Positions 34,752-43,566 of a stretch of 64,000 nucleotides of DNA are shown here, in pieces. The position numbers and the translations under genes were made by a program. The notes under the pieces are model-generated. The model was given only the letters and a program-made list of their open reading frames with translations, did no database searches and was not told the DNA's origin. The stretch spans positions 62,001 through 126,000 of the forward strand of contig JAIBAY010000004.1 in the NCBI GenBank assembly GCA_019694975.1, given 5' to 3'. Every line of letters starts with the position of its first letter. Within the stretch, counting starts at the first letter, position 1. The stretch comes from Chitinophagales bacterium (GTDB taxonomy: Bacteria > Bacteroidota > Bacteroidia > Chitinophagales > UBA10324).

Positions 34752-36746
34752 TTACTTCAGCTTCATTTTCTTCAGTAACACATCAAATCTCGGATCATCC
34801 CTTATCTTATCAAACAAAGGATTGCCCAAAATTTCATCCAGCCCGCCGTCACGCTGATCATAAGCCCGGTCCAGCCAGTAGAATGCCTTATCAGCATCGT
34901 TGCGCCAGGCATAATTTTCTGCAATCTGGTAAGCCCAGTCCTCAGCTCCGGTGGCAATAAATTCCTGCAGCTCTTTTTCTGACTCAGCCTTATTACCCAA
35001 TTCAAAATTGATTAAAGCAAGATAGACTGCCCTCCATCCGCTGTCAGGTTCCAGTCTTATCTCCTGCAAGGCGCTGTCTGTCTTGCCCTGTACTAAGTAA
35101 ACAATCGAAATCGCGGAATGCGTAAAAGGGTAATCCGGACTCAGTTCGAGTGCGTTCCGGAATTGTTTAATAGCATCTTCATAACGCCGGGCATTTACAT
35201 AAGTAATGCCGAGGCTTGAAAATGCCCGGGTATTGACCGGATCTATCTCTGTCAGTTTTTGAAAAAGGCGGATGGATTCGTCATATTTACCAAGGGTGCG
35301 GAACAGACTTGCCCTCCGGTGAATGATGGCCCCATTCTCCGGATCCAGCTCGTAAGCCCTGTTATAGTCGGCGGCGGCTCCTTCCCAGTCCTGCTCGTAC
35401 TTCTGCTTGATCCTGCCTTCAGCCAGCCATCCGTCTGCCAGCTTACTGTCCAGTTTAATGGCTCTTTCTGCAAACAACTTTGCTTTGGCATATCCTTCAA
35501 TAGTTCCGTAATAGCTGGTATTGGTGAGGTCGGCATATACATTTGAAAGCAGCACACTGATCTTTGCATTGCCGGGTTCGAGGGCATAAGCCTTGTTCAG
35601 CAGTTCAAGTGCTTTGAGCGATCCTTCGATACTGCCGGAGTAAGCGAAGTATTTACCCTGCAACATCAAATTATAGGCCTCAGGATTACTGTGATGCTGA
35701 TCGCCGCCGGTATCCAGGATTGCAGATACCAACTGGCCTACAACAGCCTGAGCAATCTCATCCTGCACCTTAAAGATGTCATCAATAGCCCTGTCAAATG
35801 TGCCCGACCATAAATGAACGCCATCGGCTGTTCTGATCAGCTGCGCCGTGATGCGGATCTTGTTTTTATCTTTTCTGACACTGCCTTCCAGGATATGCGC
35901 TACGCCGAGCTTTTCACCGATCACCCGGAGATCCACATTTGAACCCTTAAAGGAAAAGGAGGAAGTGCGTGCGATTACTTTCAGCTCCGGAATCTGTGCA
36001 AGTTCATTCAGTAACTCTTCACTCAGCCCGTCACCGAAATATTCCTGGTCGCGGTTGGCGCTCATGTCAACAAAAGGCAGCACGGCAATTGACTTGTCAA
36101 TCACGGCCGGCGTCTTGAAAAACAGCAGGTATATGAAAACTGCAGCAAGCAAAGTCAATGCAGCTGCGGTAGCCGGCCATATCCACCGTGTCTTAACCCT
36201 CATTCCTTTGCCGGTTAACTGTTCTTTTTTCGGAACGAGTATGCCGGGGTTGCTGATGGCGTAAATATCTACGGGCTTACTCACATTCTTCAATTCGTAT
36301 TTGCCCATCAACACGGCCTCGATATCTTTTTGATTCCTGATATCATCATAGATCCGTCCCGAGATGAATACGCCGCCTGCTACCGCGAAGGATTCAATGC
36401 GTGAAGCAACATTCACTCCATCGCCATATACATCGCTTTCTTCAAAAAGCACATCGCCTTCATGTATGCCGATGCGGAGCGGCACTTCCGGCGTTTGCCG
36501 CATAAGAAGCTGCACGGCAATGGCGGCCTGCACGGCTTCAATGGCGCTGTTAAACATGCAAAGGGCACCATCGCCGCTTAATTTTAAGACGCGGCCATGG
36601 TGGAGGGTAACTTCCTCTTCCAGGTTGTTTTTAAACTTATCCCGTAATTGAGTTGCCATGGCTTCATCCTTTTCCATGAGCGATGTGAACCCCTGGATAT
36701 CGGCAAACAATATGGCAGCCAGTTGTCGGGAGGATTGCATGGTCAT
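34752..36746 (-). CDS. Membrane-bound class III cyclase with TolB-like and TPR domains
   Basis: A 664-residue paralogue of the neighbour at 32621 with the same order: cyclase (about 5-165; FADIQGF, LSGDGALCMF, VNVASRIES), then one transmembrane helix (WPATAAALTLLAAVFIYLLFF, about 190-212), TolB-like domain (SIAVLPFVDMSANRDQEYFGDGL) and TPR repeats. The helix places the cyclase in the cytoplasm and the TolB/TPR part in the periplasm. The tandem copies, 187 bp apart in the same orientation, suggest duplication followed by loss or gain of the anchor. Confidence 0.88.
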   Translation of the reverse strand: MTMQSSRQLAAILFADIQGFTSLMEKDEAMATQLRDKFKNNLEEEVTLHHGRVLKLSGDGALCMFNSAIEAVQAAIAVQLLMRQTPEVPLRIGIHEGDVLFEESDVYGDGVNVASRIESFAVAGGVFISGRIYDDIRNQKDIEAVLMGKYELKNVSKPVDIYAISNPGILVPKKEQLTGKGMRVKTRWIWPATAAALTLLAAVFIYLLFFKTPAVIDKSIAVLPFVDMSANRDQEYFGDGLSEELLNELAQIPELKVIARTSSFSFKGSNVDLRVIGEKLGVAHILEGSVRKDKNKIRITAQLIRTADGVHLWSGTFDRAIDDIFKVQDEIAQAVVGQLVSAILDTGGDQHHSNPEAYNLMLQGKYFAYSGSIEGSLKALELLNKAYALEPGNAKISVLLSNVYADLTNTSYYGTIEGYAKAKLFAERAIKLDSKLADGWLAEGRIKQKYEQDWEGAAADYNRAYELDPENGAIIHRRASLFRTLGKYDESIRLFQKLTEIDPVNTRAFSSLGITYVNARRYEDAIKQFRNALELSPDYPFTHSAISIVYLVQGKTDSALQEIRLEPDSGWRAVYLALINFELGNKAESEKELQEFIATGAEDWAYQIAENYAWRNDADKAFYWLDRAYDQRDGGLDEILGNPLFDKIRDDPRFDVLLKKMKLK

Positions 36747-36938
36747 ATCGTATCGATTGCAATATTACCCAATCTGATGAACACACGGTTCAGATTTTTA
36801 CCGGCGGAAATTTCCATGATCCGGCATCAATGGAATGAATAGTTTTATGTTGATGATGAGCGGAAGCTGGTTAATTTATTGCCGGACCTTCATCAAACTT
36901 TACATTATCTTGTTTCCTTCATCATAAAAACAAAAATC

Positions 36939-37670
36939 ATGAAAGGGAATTTGCTGATCATGCTCTTCTTATCTGCATGGCTGTACAGTGCTGTAGCACA
37001 ACCGCCGGCGCAACGGCAGGCCGTGATTGTGGAAAGCATGCATTTCTTACCGAAGGCGGGAATGGCTGATAAGATGGAAGCGGCGGTGAAAGCGCATATC
37101 GCCCGGTTTCATCCTGCCGGACCTTATGCCGCAGGCCTCCGTTCGGTTGACTACGGGGTACGGACGGGATGGTATGTCTGGGTGATGGGGCCTGCCAGTT
37201 ATGCGGCTCTCGATCCGCGTGAAGACCAGGCAGCACATAATGACGACTGGAACAAGAATGTGGATCCGTTGATTGAGAAGTATGACCCAGCAATTATTTT
37301 TGAGTACGATACGGAAATGTCAACCGGCCGTGAGATGTTGGCTCGATCAGATCATTATGATACGTGGGCCGTTGATGTAAAGAGCAATGAGATGAAAAGG
37401 TTCAATCAGATTATTGAACAGCTGAGTAAGACCTATGCATCCCTGGGCAACAGGGCCTTCCTGGTTTACCGCAGCCAGGTGCACTATCCGGGCGGTGCCG
37501 ATGTCGGGCTTGTGACCAGTTTTACTGACTACACTGACTTTGGTAGTGACTGGGGCGTACAACAGGCATTCGAAAAACTTTATGGTGCCGGCAGCTGGGA
37601 CAAGATGATGACAGTATGGAATGAGGTAGTGGTGGATTACAATGAGGAGATACGCAGCGTAGTAAGGTAA
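36939..37670 (+). CDS. Secreted protein, possibly ferredoxin-like fold, function unknown
   Basis: A 243-residue protein with a signal peptide (MKGNLLIMLFLSAWLYSAVAQ) that fixes the start at 36939. Two halves each have a hydrophobic strand, a helix and a Trp/Tyr-rich strand (VESMHFLPKAGMADKMEAAV; GWYVWVMGPASYAALDP), reminiscent of dimeric alpha-beta barrel proteins. No catalytic residue set is recognised. It stands alone behind an 80-bp leader. Confidence 0.65.
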   Translation: MKGNLLIMLFLSAWLYSAVAQPPAQRQAVIVESMHFLPKAGMADKMEAAVKAHIARFHPAGPYAAGLRSVDYGVRTGWYVWVMGPASYAALDPREDQAAHNDDWNKNVDPLIEKYDPAIIFEYDTEMSTGREMLARSDHYDTWAVDVKSNEMKRFNQIIEQLSKTYASLGNRAFLVYRSQVHYPGGADVGLVTSFTDYTDFGSDWGVQQAFEKLYGAGSWDKMMTVWNEVVVDYNEEIRSVVR

Positions 37671-37824
37671 ATACATTACAAGGATAAGCCTGAAAGTGAA
37701 AGGAAACAGCGCGCAGCATTTGAACCGGTACGCTTTCATTGGCTGTTTACTTCTTCCGCCATAATTTTTTATCTTTTAGGTACATGCTCCATTCACCATC
37801 CGCTTTTAAAATGCAATTAAAATC

Positions 37825-39564
37825 ATGAAAACACCATTTTACTTTCTCACAAGAGTTGCCCTTGCCGTAGTGCTGTTGCTTGCTGTGAAAAGCACTTCTG
37901 CACAAAACATTTTCCCTGCCAACGGCGCCGCGGGAATCGGCACCGCGACACCGAATGCATCATCGTTGCTGGATATCACCTCTGTCACGAAAGGAGTGTT
38001 GTTGCCCCGCATGACCAAGAGTCAGCGCGACGCAATAGCTGCACCGGCAACAGGCCTGCTGATCTATCAGACTAACAGCAATGCAGGCTTCTATTACTAT
38101 GCCGGAAGCGGCTGGTCGCCGGTAACGCCCAAGCCGGGATGGTTGCTCAAAGGCAACAGCGGCATTGATCCGTCATCCAATTTCCTGGGCACCACTGATG
38201 CGCAACCGGTGGTGATAAAAACAAATAATGCCGAGGTGATGCGGATCAGCAGCAATGGCAATGTGGGCATTGGCACAGCCAATCCGGCCGCTATGCTGCA
38301 AGTGTCGGGCGATGTAATCATTGATGGTGTTGTTAATGGAATAGATGTTGGCACAGGAGGAGGCTCCGGGTTACCCAATACAGCGGTTGGCCTCCAGTCG
38401 TTGCAATCAAACACAACAGGCGATGATAACAGCGCCTTCGGGAATAGTGCGCTATTCGCGAATACAGATGGAACCGGTAACAGCGCATTCGGCAACAACT
38501 CCCTTCACGCCAACATTTCAGGGAGTTCCAATACCGCCAGTGGATACAATTCCCTGCTTTCAAATAACAGCGGATCAGGTAATACGGCCAGCGGATATTA
38601 TGCCCTTGCTGCCAATACCAGCGGAAAAAACAATGTGGCGGAGGGTTATGCTGCGCTTGGCAATAATAAGGGTGGAAATAATAATACAGCGTTGGGTTAT
38701 AGTGCTGATGTAGCAGCAGACGGCTTGTCGAATGCAACCGTTATCGGCAATGGTGCCGTTGTGGATGCAAGCAATAAAGTGCGTATCGGCGATGCCTCCG
38801 TTTCCAGTTATAGCTGCCAGGTGAACTGGACTGCCGGCAGTGATGTCCGGATAAAGGACCAGGTGCAGGAAAATGTGGCGGGTTTAAATTTTATCACGCA
38901 ATTGCGGCCGGTAACTTTTCACTACAATGTGGCAAAGCAGCAGCTGTTGTTGGGTATGACCGGTGAGGTGGCGCCGGATGGTGGTTATGAGATTGAGAAA
39001 ATTGCCTTCAGCGGTTTCATTGCACAGGAAGTGGAGGCCGCGGCGGCAAAGGCAGGATATGATTTCAGTGGCGTGGATAAGAGTGGCAATGTGATGGGAC
39101 TGCGTTATGCCGAGTTTGTGGTGCCACTAACAAAGGCAGTGCAGGAACTGGCAGGAATGAATAAAGACCTGCAATCGGAAAATGAGCAACTCAGTTTACA
39201 AGTTGCCACGCAGCAGCAACAGCTTGATGTGTTGCAATCACAGGTGAATCAGTTGCTTGCCGGCGCAACATCACCGGACGATGCAGTTGCTAAAATTTCA
39301 TTCGCACCACTGCTCGGTCAGAATATTCCCAACCCTCTTGACAACAGCACGGTGATTCCTTTCAATATTCCAAAAGGATGTGAATCAGCGTCCATTATGA
39401 TTACGGAATCTCCTACCGGAAAAATTGTCGCCGCCATACCGGTCAGCAACGAAAAAACATTTGTTGTGATGGAGACCGGAACATGGCCTTCCGGTACTTA
39501 CCAATATGCATTGTATGCAGATGGGAAGATACTGGATGCGAGGCAAATGGTGATTGCGCGGTAA
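37825..39564 (+). CDS. T9SS-exported protein with repeat stalk and S74 chaperone domain
   Basis: A 579-residue protein: signal peptide (1-26), an N-terminal part with IGTATPNASSLLDI and LLPRMTKSQRDAI, then YadA-head-like repeats (NTAxGxxxLxxNxxGxxN, about 185-290), an S74-like intramolecular chaperone starting at SDVRIKDQ (about 340), a coiled coil (KDLQSENEQLSLQVATQQQQL) and a C-terminal sorting domain beginning near IPNPLDNSTVIPF. The repeats and chaperone point to a trimeric surface fibre. Phage tail-fibre proteins share the S74 domain, but the signal peptide and sorting tail make a cell-surface protein more likely. Confidence 0.82.
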   Translation: MKTPFYFLTRVALAVVLLLAVKSTSAQNIFPANGAAGIGTATPNASSLLDITSVTKGVLLPRMTKSQRDAIAAPATGLLIYQTNSNAGFYYYAGSGWSPVTPKPGWLLKGNSGIDPSSNFLGTTDAQPVVIKTNNAEVMRISSNGNVGIGTANPAAMLQVSGDVIIDGVVNGIDVGTGGGSGLPNTAVGLQSLQSNTTGDDNSAFGNSALFANTDGTGNSAFGNNSLHANISGSSNTASGYNSLLSNNSGSGNTASGYYALAANTSGKNNVAEGYAALGNNKGGNNNTALGYSADVAADGLSNATVIGNGAVVDASNKVRIGDASVSSYSCQVNWTAGSDVRIKDQVQENVAGLNFITQLRPVTFHYNVAKQQLLLGMTGEVAPDGGYEIEKIAFSGFIAQEVEAAAAKAGYDFSGVDKSGNVMGLRYAEFVVPLTKAVQELAGMNKDLQSENEQLSLQVATQQQQLDVLQSQVNQLLAGATSPDDAVAKISFAPLLGQNIPNPLDNSTVIPFNIPKGCESASIMITESPTGKIVAAIPVSNEKTFVVMETGTWPSGTYQYALYADGKILDARQMVIAR

Positions 39565-39728
39565 AAAGTAAAGAGTCATTTATTAAAAGGAATGCGACAG
39601 AACGGAAAGGTTTAGTTTGAATGACTCTATTAACTTAACAGGAAACACGTGCAGCAAGTCCTTCTCTCTTGTGTCAAGGAGATAAGCACTTCCTCTGCCG
39701 CATGATTTACCGATGGTGTTTTATTAAA

Positions 39729-39769
39729 AGTGTGCAGCCCGTGCAATTAATACGGGCTGCACACTTTAT
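39729..39769. terminator. Strong bidirectional hairpin terminator
   Basis: AAAGTGTGCAGCCCGT (39729-39744) and ACGGGCTGCACACTTT (39754-39769) form a 16-bp perfect stem with a 9-nt loop. It can end transcription of the S74 protein gene on the plus strand and of the relic on the minus strand. Confidence 0.8.
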
Positions 39770-39784
39770 AACCGTACAACCCCG

Positions 39785-39946
39785 TCATTCAATAACAACT
39801 TGTTGTGTCATGGTAGTTGCACCCATCATGTCGTTGAGGAGGTAAATGCCGGAAGAGCGTGCCTTCACATCGCGGGTTACCGTTTGAGCTGCTACATCAA
39901 TTAATGTTTGCCTATTATTATAGTCACTGGTGCAACGGATATTGTT
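39785..39946 (-). pseudogene. Relic of a T9SS protein C-terminus
   Basis: The minus strand reads 53 codons without a start, closed on both sides by stops, whose translation contains QTVTRDVKARSSGIYLLND and ends TQQVVIE. SSGIYLL followed about 20 residues later by (K/Q)VVIE and a stop is the closing part of a type IX sorting domain. No matching N-terminal gene lies upstream (the next gene starts at 40545 and ends at 40021). The relic sits directly before a terminator, as the end of a real gene would. The remaining 39946-40020 shows nothing. Confidence 0.55.
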
Positions 39947-40020
39947 CAGTCAGGCACAGCTACTGATGTGCAAGATTCGTAATCAGTGTAGCAAGGTGAT
40001 AAAGGAGATGTCTACCGGTA

Positions 40021-40545
40021 TCAGTTGTGCCGGATAGTTTTCAGGATGGTCAGCATTTCCTCCTTCATGTCATTGGCATACCCGATGCGCAGCGCATTTT
40101 TATAAACTCCGCCGTCTTTCCAATACAGCACAGCAGTACTGACAGACCATACATCATTGTAAAATAAGATACCGGCCGTGTCGCCGTTTTCGGTGAGGCT
40201 GATGCGGTAGGGAAGAATGAGGAGCAGGTCACCCACAGCAATGGAATCGGTGTTTTTATCAGCAAGGGTGTCGCCAAAATCAAAATACTGCAGGCCATTC
40301 GAATACGAATAGGTGAAATGAACACGGGTATCATCTCTTATCTTGTCAAATGTACCGCCTTCAAATCCCTGCATATAACCGCCATCATAATAGCCGGGAA
40401 ACTGCATGGTATAATCCGCTTTGAACTTTTCCGTTTTCCAGGCGGGCTGTTGCTGCAGTTCATTGGAATCGGTGATGATTACCTGATCCTTTTTGCAGGA
40501 AGAAAGCAGCAGTAGCAAGGGCATTATGAAGAAAAGCTTTTTCAT
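40021..40545 (-). CDS. Putative lipoprotein, function unknown
   Basis: A 174-residue protein with a lipoprotein signal: MKKLFFIMPLLLLLSSCKKD, with lipobox LSSC. Lysines after the Cys would not block outer-membrane sorting by known Bacteroidota rules. The mature part is acidic and Tyr-rich with beta-strand periodicity (DTRVHFTYSYSNGLQYFDFG) and no known motif. It is monocistronic. The 253-bp gap upstream to nadB holds no gene I can support. Confidence 0.75.
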   Translation of the reverse strand: MKKLFFIMPLLLLLSSCKKDQVIITDSNELQQQPAWKTEKFKADYTMQFPGYYDGGYMQGFEGGTFDKIRDDTRVHFTYSYSNGLQYFDFGDTLADKNTDSIAVGDLLLILPYRISLTENGDTAGILFYNDVWSVSTAVLYWKDGGVYKNALRIGYANDMKEEMLTILKTIRHN

Positions 40546-40798
40546 AGAGCATCATTAGACCCGGATTTTTCAATGACCAATTCGCATTCGCAAAACGAAG
40601 AGTGATTTGCCAGCCATCAACAATGGCACTTTGCTGATAACGCATTGATCTGTTATTTGTATGCAACCGGAGCACACAGAGGACAGGCCCGGCTTCCCAA
40701 ACGCTGCAGGCAATTTTTTCTTATCAGGTAAAAAGCCGTTTGATGAAGGGCAAGGTTATGAGGAATATGATGAACCCCAGCCATTGATGCAGCGATGA

Positions 40799-42388
40799 TT
40801 ACAAGACCGTGTTCTTCGCCACCTTCAGCTTTTTCGGGTAGTCGGTATTATAATTCAGTCCACGGCTTTCTTTGCGTGCGATGGACGAACGGATAATCAG
40901 GTAGCCGATATTGATGAGGTTCCGCAACTCGCAAAGTTCCGGTGACACAACGGTGCGCTGATACAGCGTTTCCGTTTCATGGTAAATCAATTCCAGCCTT
41001 TCCAGGGCGCGCTTCAATCGTAAGTTGGATCGTACGATACCGACATAGTTGCTCATGATGTCCTGCACTTCCTGCCGGGTAAAGGTGATCAATACCATTT
41101 CCTCCGGGTTATACGTGCCTTCGGCATTCCACCGCGGAATTTTTTCACGGTAGGAAATTTTCGCAAATTTTTTCACTGCATCCAGGTAGGCACGGTGAGA
41201 AAACACCATGGCTTCCAGCAGCGAGTTGGAGGCCAAACGGTTGGCGCCATGCAAGCCGGTGCACGCGCATTCGCCGCAGGCATACAGATTCCTGACAGAG
41301 CTTCTTCCCCATTCATCTGTTTTTATGCCGCCGCATAAATAATGTGCTGCAGGCACCACGGGAATCATGTCTTTCATGATATCAATACCGATGGAAAGAC
41401 ATTTCTCATAGATATTCGGGAAATGCTCGATGAATTTTTTCTTATCAAGATGCCGGCAATCGAGCAGCACACAATCATCGCCGCGTTTTTTCATTTCATT
41501 GTCAATGGCACGTGCTACAATGTCGCGCGGAGCAAGTGATTTGCGCCGGTCATATTTCTGCATAAACTCTTTACCGTCCAGCGTTCGCAGGATGGCGCCA
41601 AACCCGCGGATGGCTTCTGTAATAAGATAGCTCGGATACTCCCCGGGATGGTAAAGGGCTGTTGGATGAAACTGATAGAATTCCATATCCTGCACCTTTC
41701 CTTTGGCGCGGTATAACATGGCAATGCCATCGCCGGTGGCGATGATGGGATTGGTGGTGTTGCGGTAAACATGTCCCGCGCCGCCGGTGGCAAGGAGTGT
41801 GATGCGTGAAAGCAGCGTATCCGTTTTTTTTGTTTTGGTATTGAGGGCATAAACACCATAACATTCAATGTTTTTTGTTCTGCGCGTTACCTCAATGCCG
41901 AGGTGATGTTGTGTGATAAGGTCAATGGCAAAGTAGTGCGTGAACAGGGTGATGTTCGGGTGCCGTTGTATCTGTTTAAGCAGGGTGCGTTCTATTTCAA
42001 GGCCGGTGTTATCCTTGTGATGCAAAACACGGTGCCGGCTGTGGCCACCTTCTCTGCCCAAATCGTATTCGCCTTCGGCATTCTTGTCGAATCGGGCGCC
42101 CCATTCAATTACTTCTTTTACACGCTGCGGTCCTTCTTTCACCACAATCTCCACAATCTTCTTGTCACACAATCCTGCCCCTGCATCAAGGGTATCGGCA
42201 ATGTGTTTTTTATAAGAGTCTTCTTCAAAGTCCCAAACAGCGGCTACACCACCTTGTGCATACTTTGTGTTCGATTCATCTTCCGAAGCTTTAGTGATGA
42301 TGCAGACGGTTCCGAACTTAGCCACTTTCAGGGCATAGGTAAGCCCGGCAATACCGGAGCCGATAATGAGAAAATCGTATTTTTTCAT
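40799..42388 (-). CDS. nadB: L-aspartate oxidase
   Basis: A 529-residue flavoprotein of the normal length. FAD-binding and active-site segments are visible: FLIIGSGIAGLTYALK, NTKYAQGGVAAVW, LATGGAGHVYRNTTNP, FHPTALYHPGE, RDIVARAIDNEM and RLASNSLLEA. It oxidises L-aspartate to iminoaspartate, the first step of de novo NAD synthesis, with NadA as the next enzyme (not in the window). The frame is open to 42556, but MKKYDFLIIGSG at 42388 is the conserved N-terminus. Confidence 0.95.
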   Translation of the reverse strand: MKKYDFLIIGSGIAGLTYALKVAKFGTVCIITKASEDESNTKYAQGGVAAVWDFEEDSYKKHIADTLDAGAGLCDKKIVEIVVKEGPQRVKEVIEWGARFDKNAEGEYDLGREGGHSRHRVLHHKDNTGLEIERTLLKQIQRHPNITLFTHYFAIDLITQHHLGIEVTRRTKNIECYGVYALNTKTKKTDTLLSRITLLATGGAGHVYRNTTNPIIATGDGIAMLYRAKGKVQDMEFYQFHPTALYHPGEYPSYLITEAIRGFGAILRTLDGKEFMQKYDRRKSLAPRDIVARAIDNEMKKRGDDCVLLDCRHLDKKKFIEHFPNIYEKCLSIGIDIMKDMIPVVPAAHYLCGGIKTDEWGRSSVRNLYACGECACTGLHGANRLASNSLLEAMVFSHRAYLDAVKKFAKISYREKIPRWNAEGTYNPEEMVLITFTRQEVQDIMSNYVGIVRSNLRLKRALERLELIYHETETLYQRTVVSPELCELRNLINIGYLIIRSSIARKESRGLNYNTDYPKKLKVAKNTVL

Positions 42389-42596
42389 GGGTGCAAGATA
42401 GTTGAAAGAGCAGTGAATGATGATGATGCCTGTGTTTATGGCGGCAGATTGTAACCGCTGAACAGTCGGCCCCTCAGATCCGAAACTCAATCTTCCCGGA
42501 AGGATAATTATGCCGGCCTGTTGCAGAAAATAAGCGAAAGTGCTGCTCATTATCAACTAATTATGTGTATCAGGCTGAATTTTTCTACCCTTTTCC

Positions 42597-42626
42597 TTGT
42601 TTCTTTGGCTTATCCCTCTACCTTTG
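42597..42626 (+). promoter_or_regulatory. Promoter of the ribosomal protein operon
   Basis: TTG (42597-42599) and TACCTTTG (42619-42626) are separated by 19 nt, an excellent Bacteroidota promoter. The rplM start codon follows 38 bp later. Sequence from 42389 to 42596 shows no gene. Confidence 0.6.
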
Positions 42627-42663
42627 CGATCCCAATTTTTAACCAGCAATAAATCCTGACCAC

Positions 42664-43104
42664 GTGAATACCTTAAGTTACCGTACAAAACATGCCAACG
42701 ATCAGACGGTGAAGCATGATTGGATTCTTATTGATGCCAACGGACAAACACTCGGCCGTTTGTCAACCAAGATTGCTTCCTTATTAATCGGAAAGCACAA
42801 ACCGTATTTCACTACGCACATTGATTGCGGCGATCATGTAGTGGTAATCAATGCGGAAAAGATCCGCCTTACCGGCAAGAAGATGACTGATAAGGTGCTT
42901 GTTACCTATACCGGTTATCCCGGGGGTAAAAGGGAAACCACCCCTGAAAAACTGCTGGTGAAAAAGCCGACCTACCTGCTGGAAGAAGCGGTTCGCGGCA
43001 TGTTGCCGAAGACGCGTCTCGGCCGTGCCATGTTTAGCAAGCTGCATGTGTTTGCAGGTGAAAAACATGATCACGTTGCGCAGAAACCACAACCCATAAA
43101 ATAA
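42664..43104 (+). CDS. rplM: 50S ribosomal protein L13
   Basis: A 146-residue ribosomal protein starting with GTG. The segments WILIDANGQTLGRLSTKIAS, IDCGDHVVVINAEKI, TGYPGGKRETTPEKLL and VRGMLPKTRLGRAMF are diagnostic. It binds 23S rRNA early in large-subunit assembly. It leads the rplM-rpsI-rpsB-tsf operon. The start agrees with the family's N-terminus despite the non-ATG codon. Confidence 0.97.
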   Translation: MNTLSYRTKHANDQTVKHDWILIDANGQTLGRLSTKIASLLIGKHKPYFTTHIDCGDHVVVINAEKIRLTGKKMTDKVLVTYTGYPGGKRETTPEKLLVKKPTYLLEEAVRGMLPKTRLGRAMFSKLHVFAGEKHDHVAQKPQPIK

Positions 43105-43140
43105 TTCACTTCCTCACGCATCATTAATCCTTAAAACAAG

Positions 43141-43533
43141 GTGGAAAAAACTAACTCCATAGGCAGAAGAAAAGAAGCCTCGGCACGCGTGTATATCATG
43201 CCCGCTACCGGTGATTCAAAAATTGTGGTGAACGGTAAAGATTATACCGACTACTTCCCGCAGCGCATATTTCAGCAGGTTGTTGAACAGCCTTTCAAAC
43301 TCCTGGATCTCGGCGGCAAGTTCGATGTGATCATTAATGTATCAGGCGGTGGTGTGAAAGGACAGGCTGAAGCCATCCGGCTTGGTATCTCCCGTTCACT
43401 GGTGAAGATCAACCCCGAATACAAGGCCACATTAAAACCATTGAAACTGCTCACCCGCGACCCAAGGGCCGTGGAGCGCAAAAAGCCGGGACGCAAGAAG
43501 GCGCGCAAACGCTTCCAGTTCAGCAAACGTTAA
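43141..43533 (+). CDS. rpsI: 30S ribosomal protein S9
   Basis: A 130-residue protein starting with GTG. It shows SIGRRKEASARVYI near the start and the basic C-terminal tail ending RKKARKRFQFSKR, whose last residues reach the P-site tRNA. It follows rplM by 36 bp, the conserved L13-S9 pairing. Confidence 0.97.
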   Translation: MEKTNSIGRRKEASARVYIMPATGDSKIVVNGKDYTDYFPQRIFQQVVEQPFKLLDLGGKFDVIINVSGGGVKGQAEAIRLGISRSLVKINPEYKATLKPLKLLTRDPRAVERKKPGRKKARKRFQFSKR

Positions 43534-43566
43534 TCTCATCACCGTACTAAATTCCGAATCCGCATC

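Noticed and set aside
38400-38720. Short repeats within the S74 protein gene as a CRISPR or minisatellite
   Set aside because: They are coding repeats of the NTAxGxxxL type.
37825-39564. Prophage tail-fibre gene
   Set aside because: It has a signal peptide and T9SS tail and no phage genes around it.
41903-42454. 183-codon open frame on the plus strand opposite nadB
   Set aside because: It is fully antisense to a certain gene and has no family-like residues.
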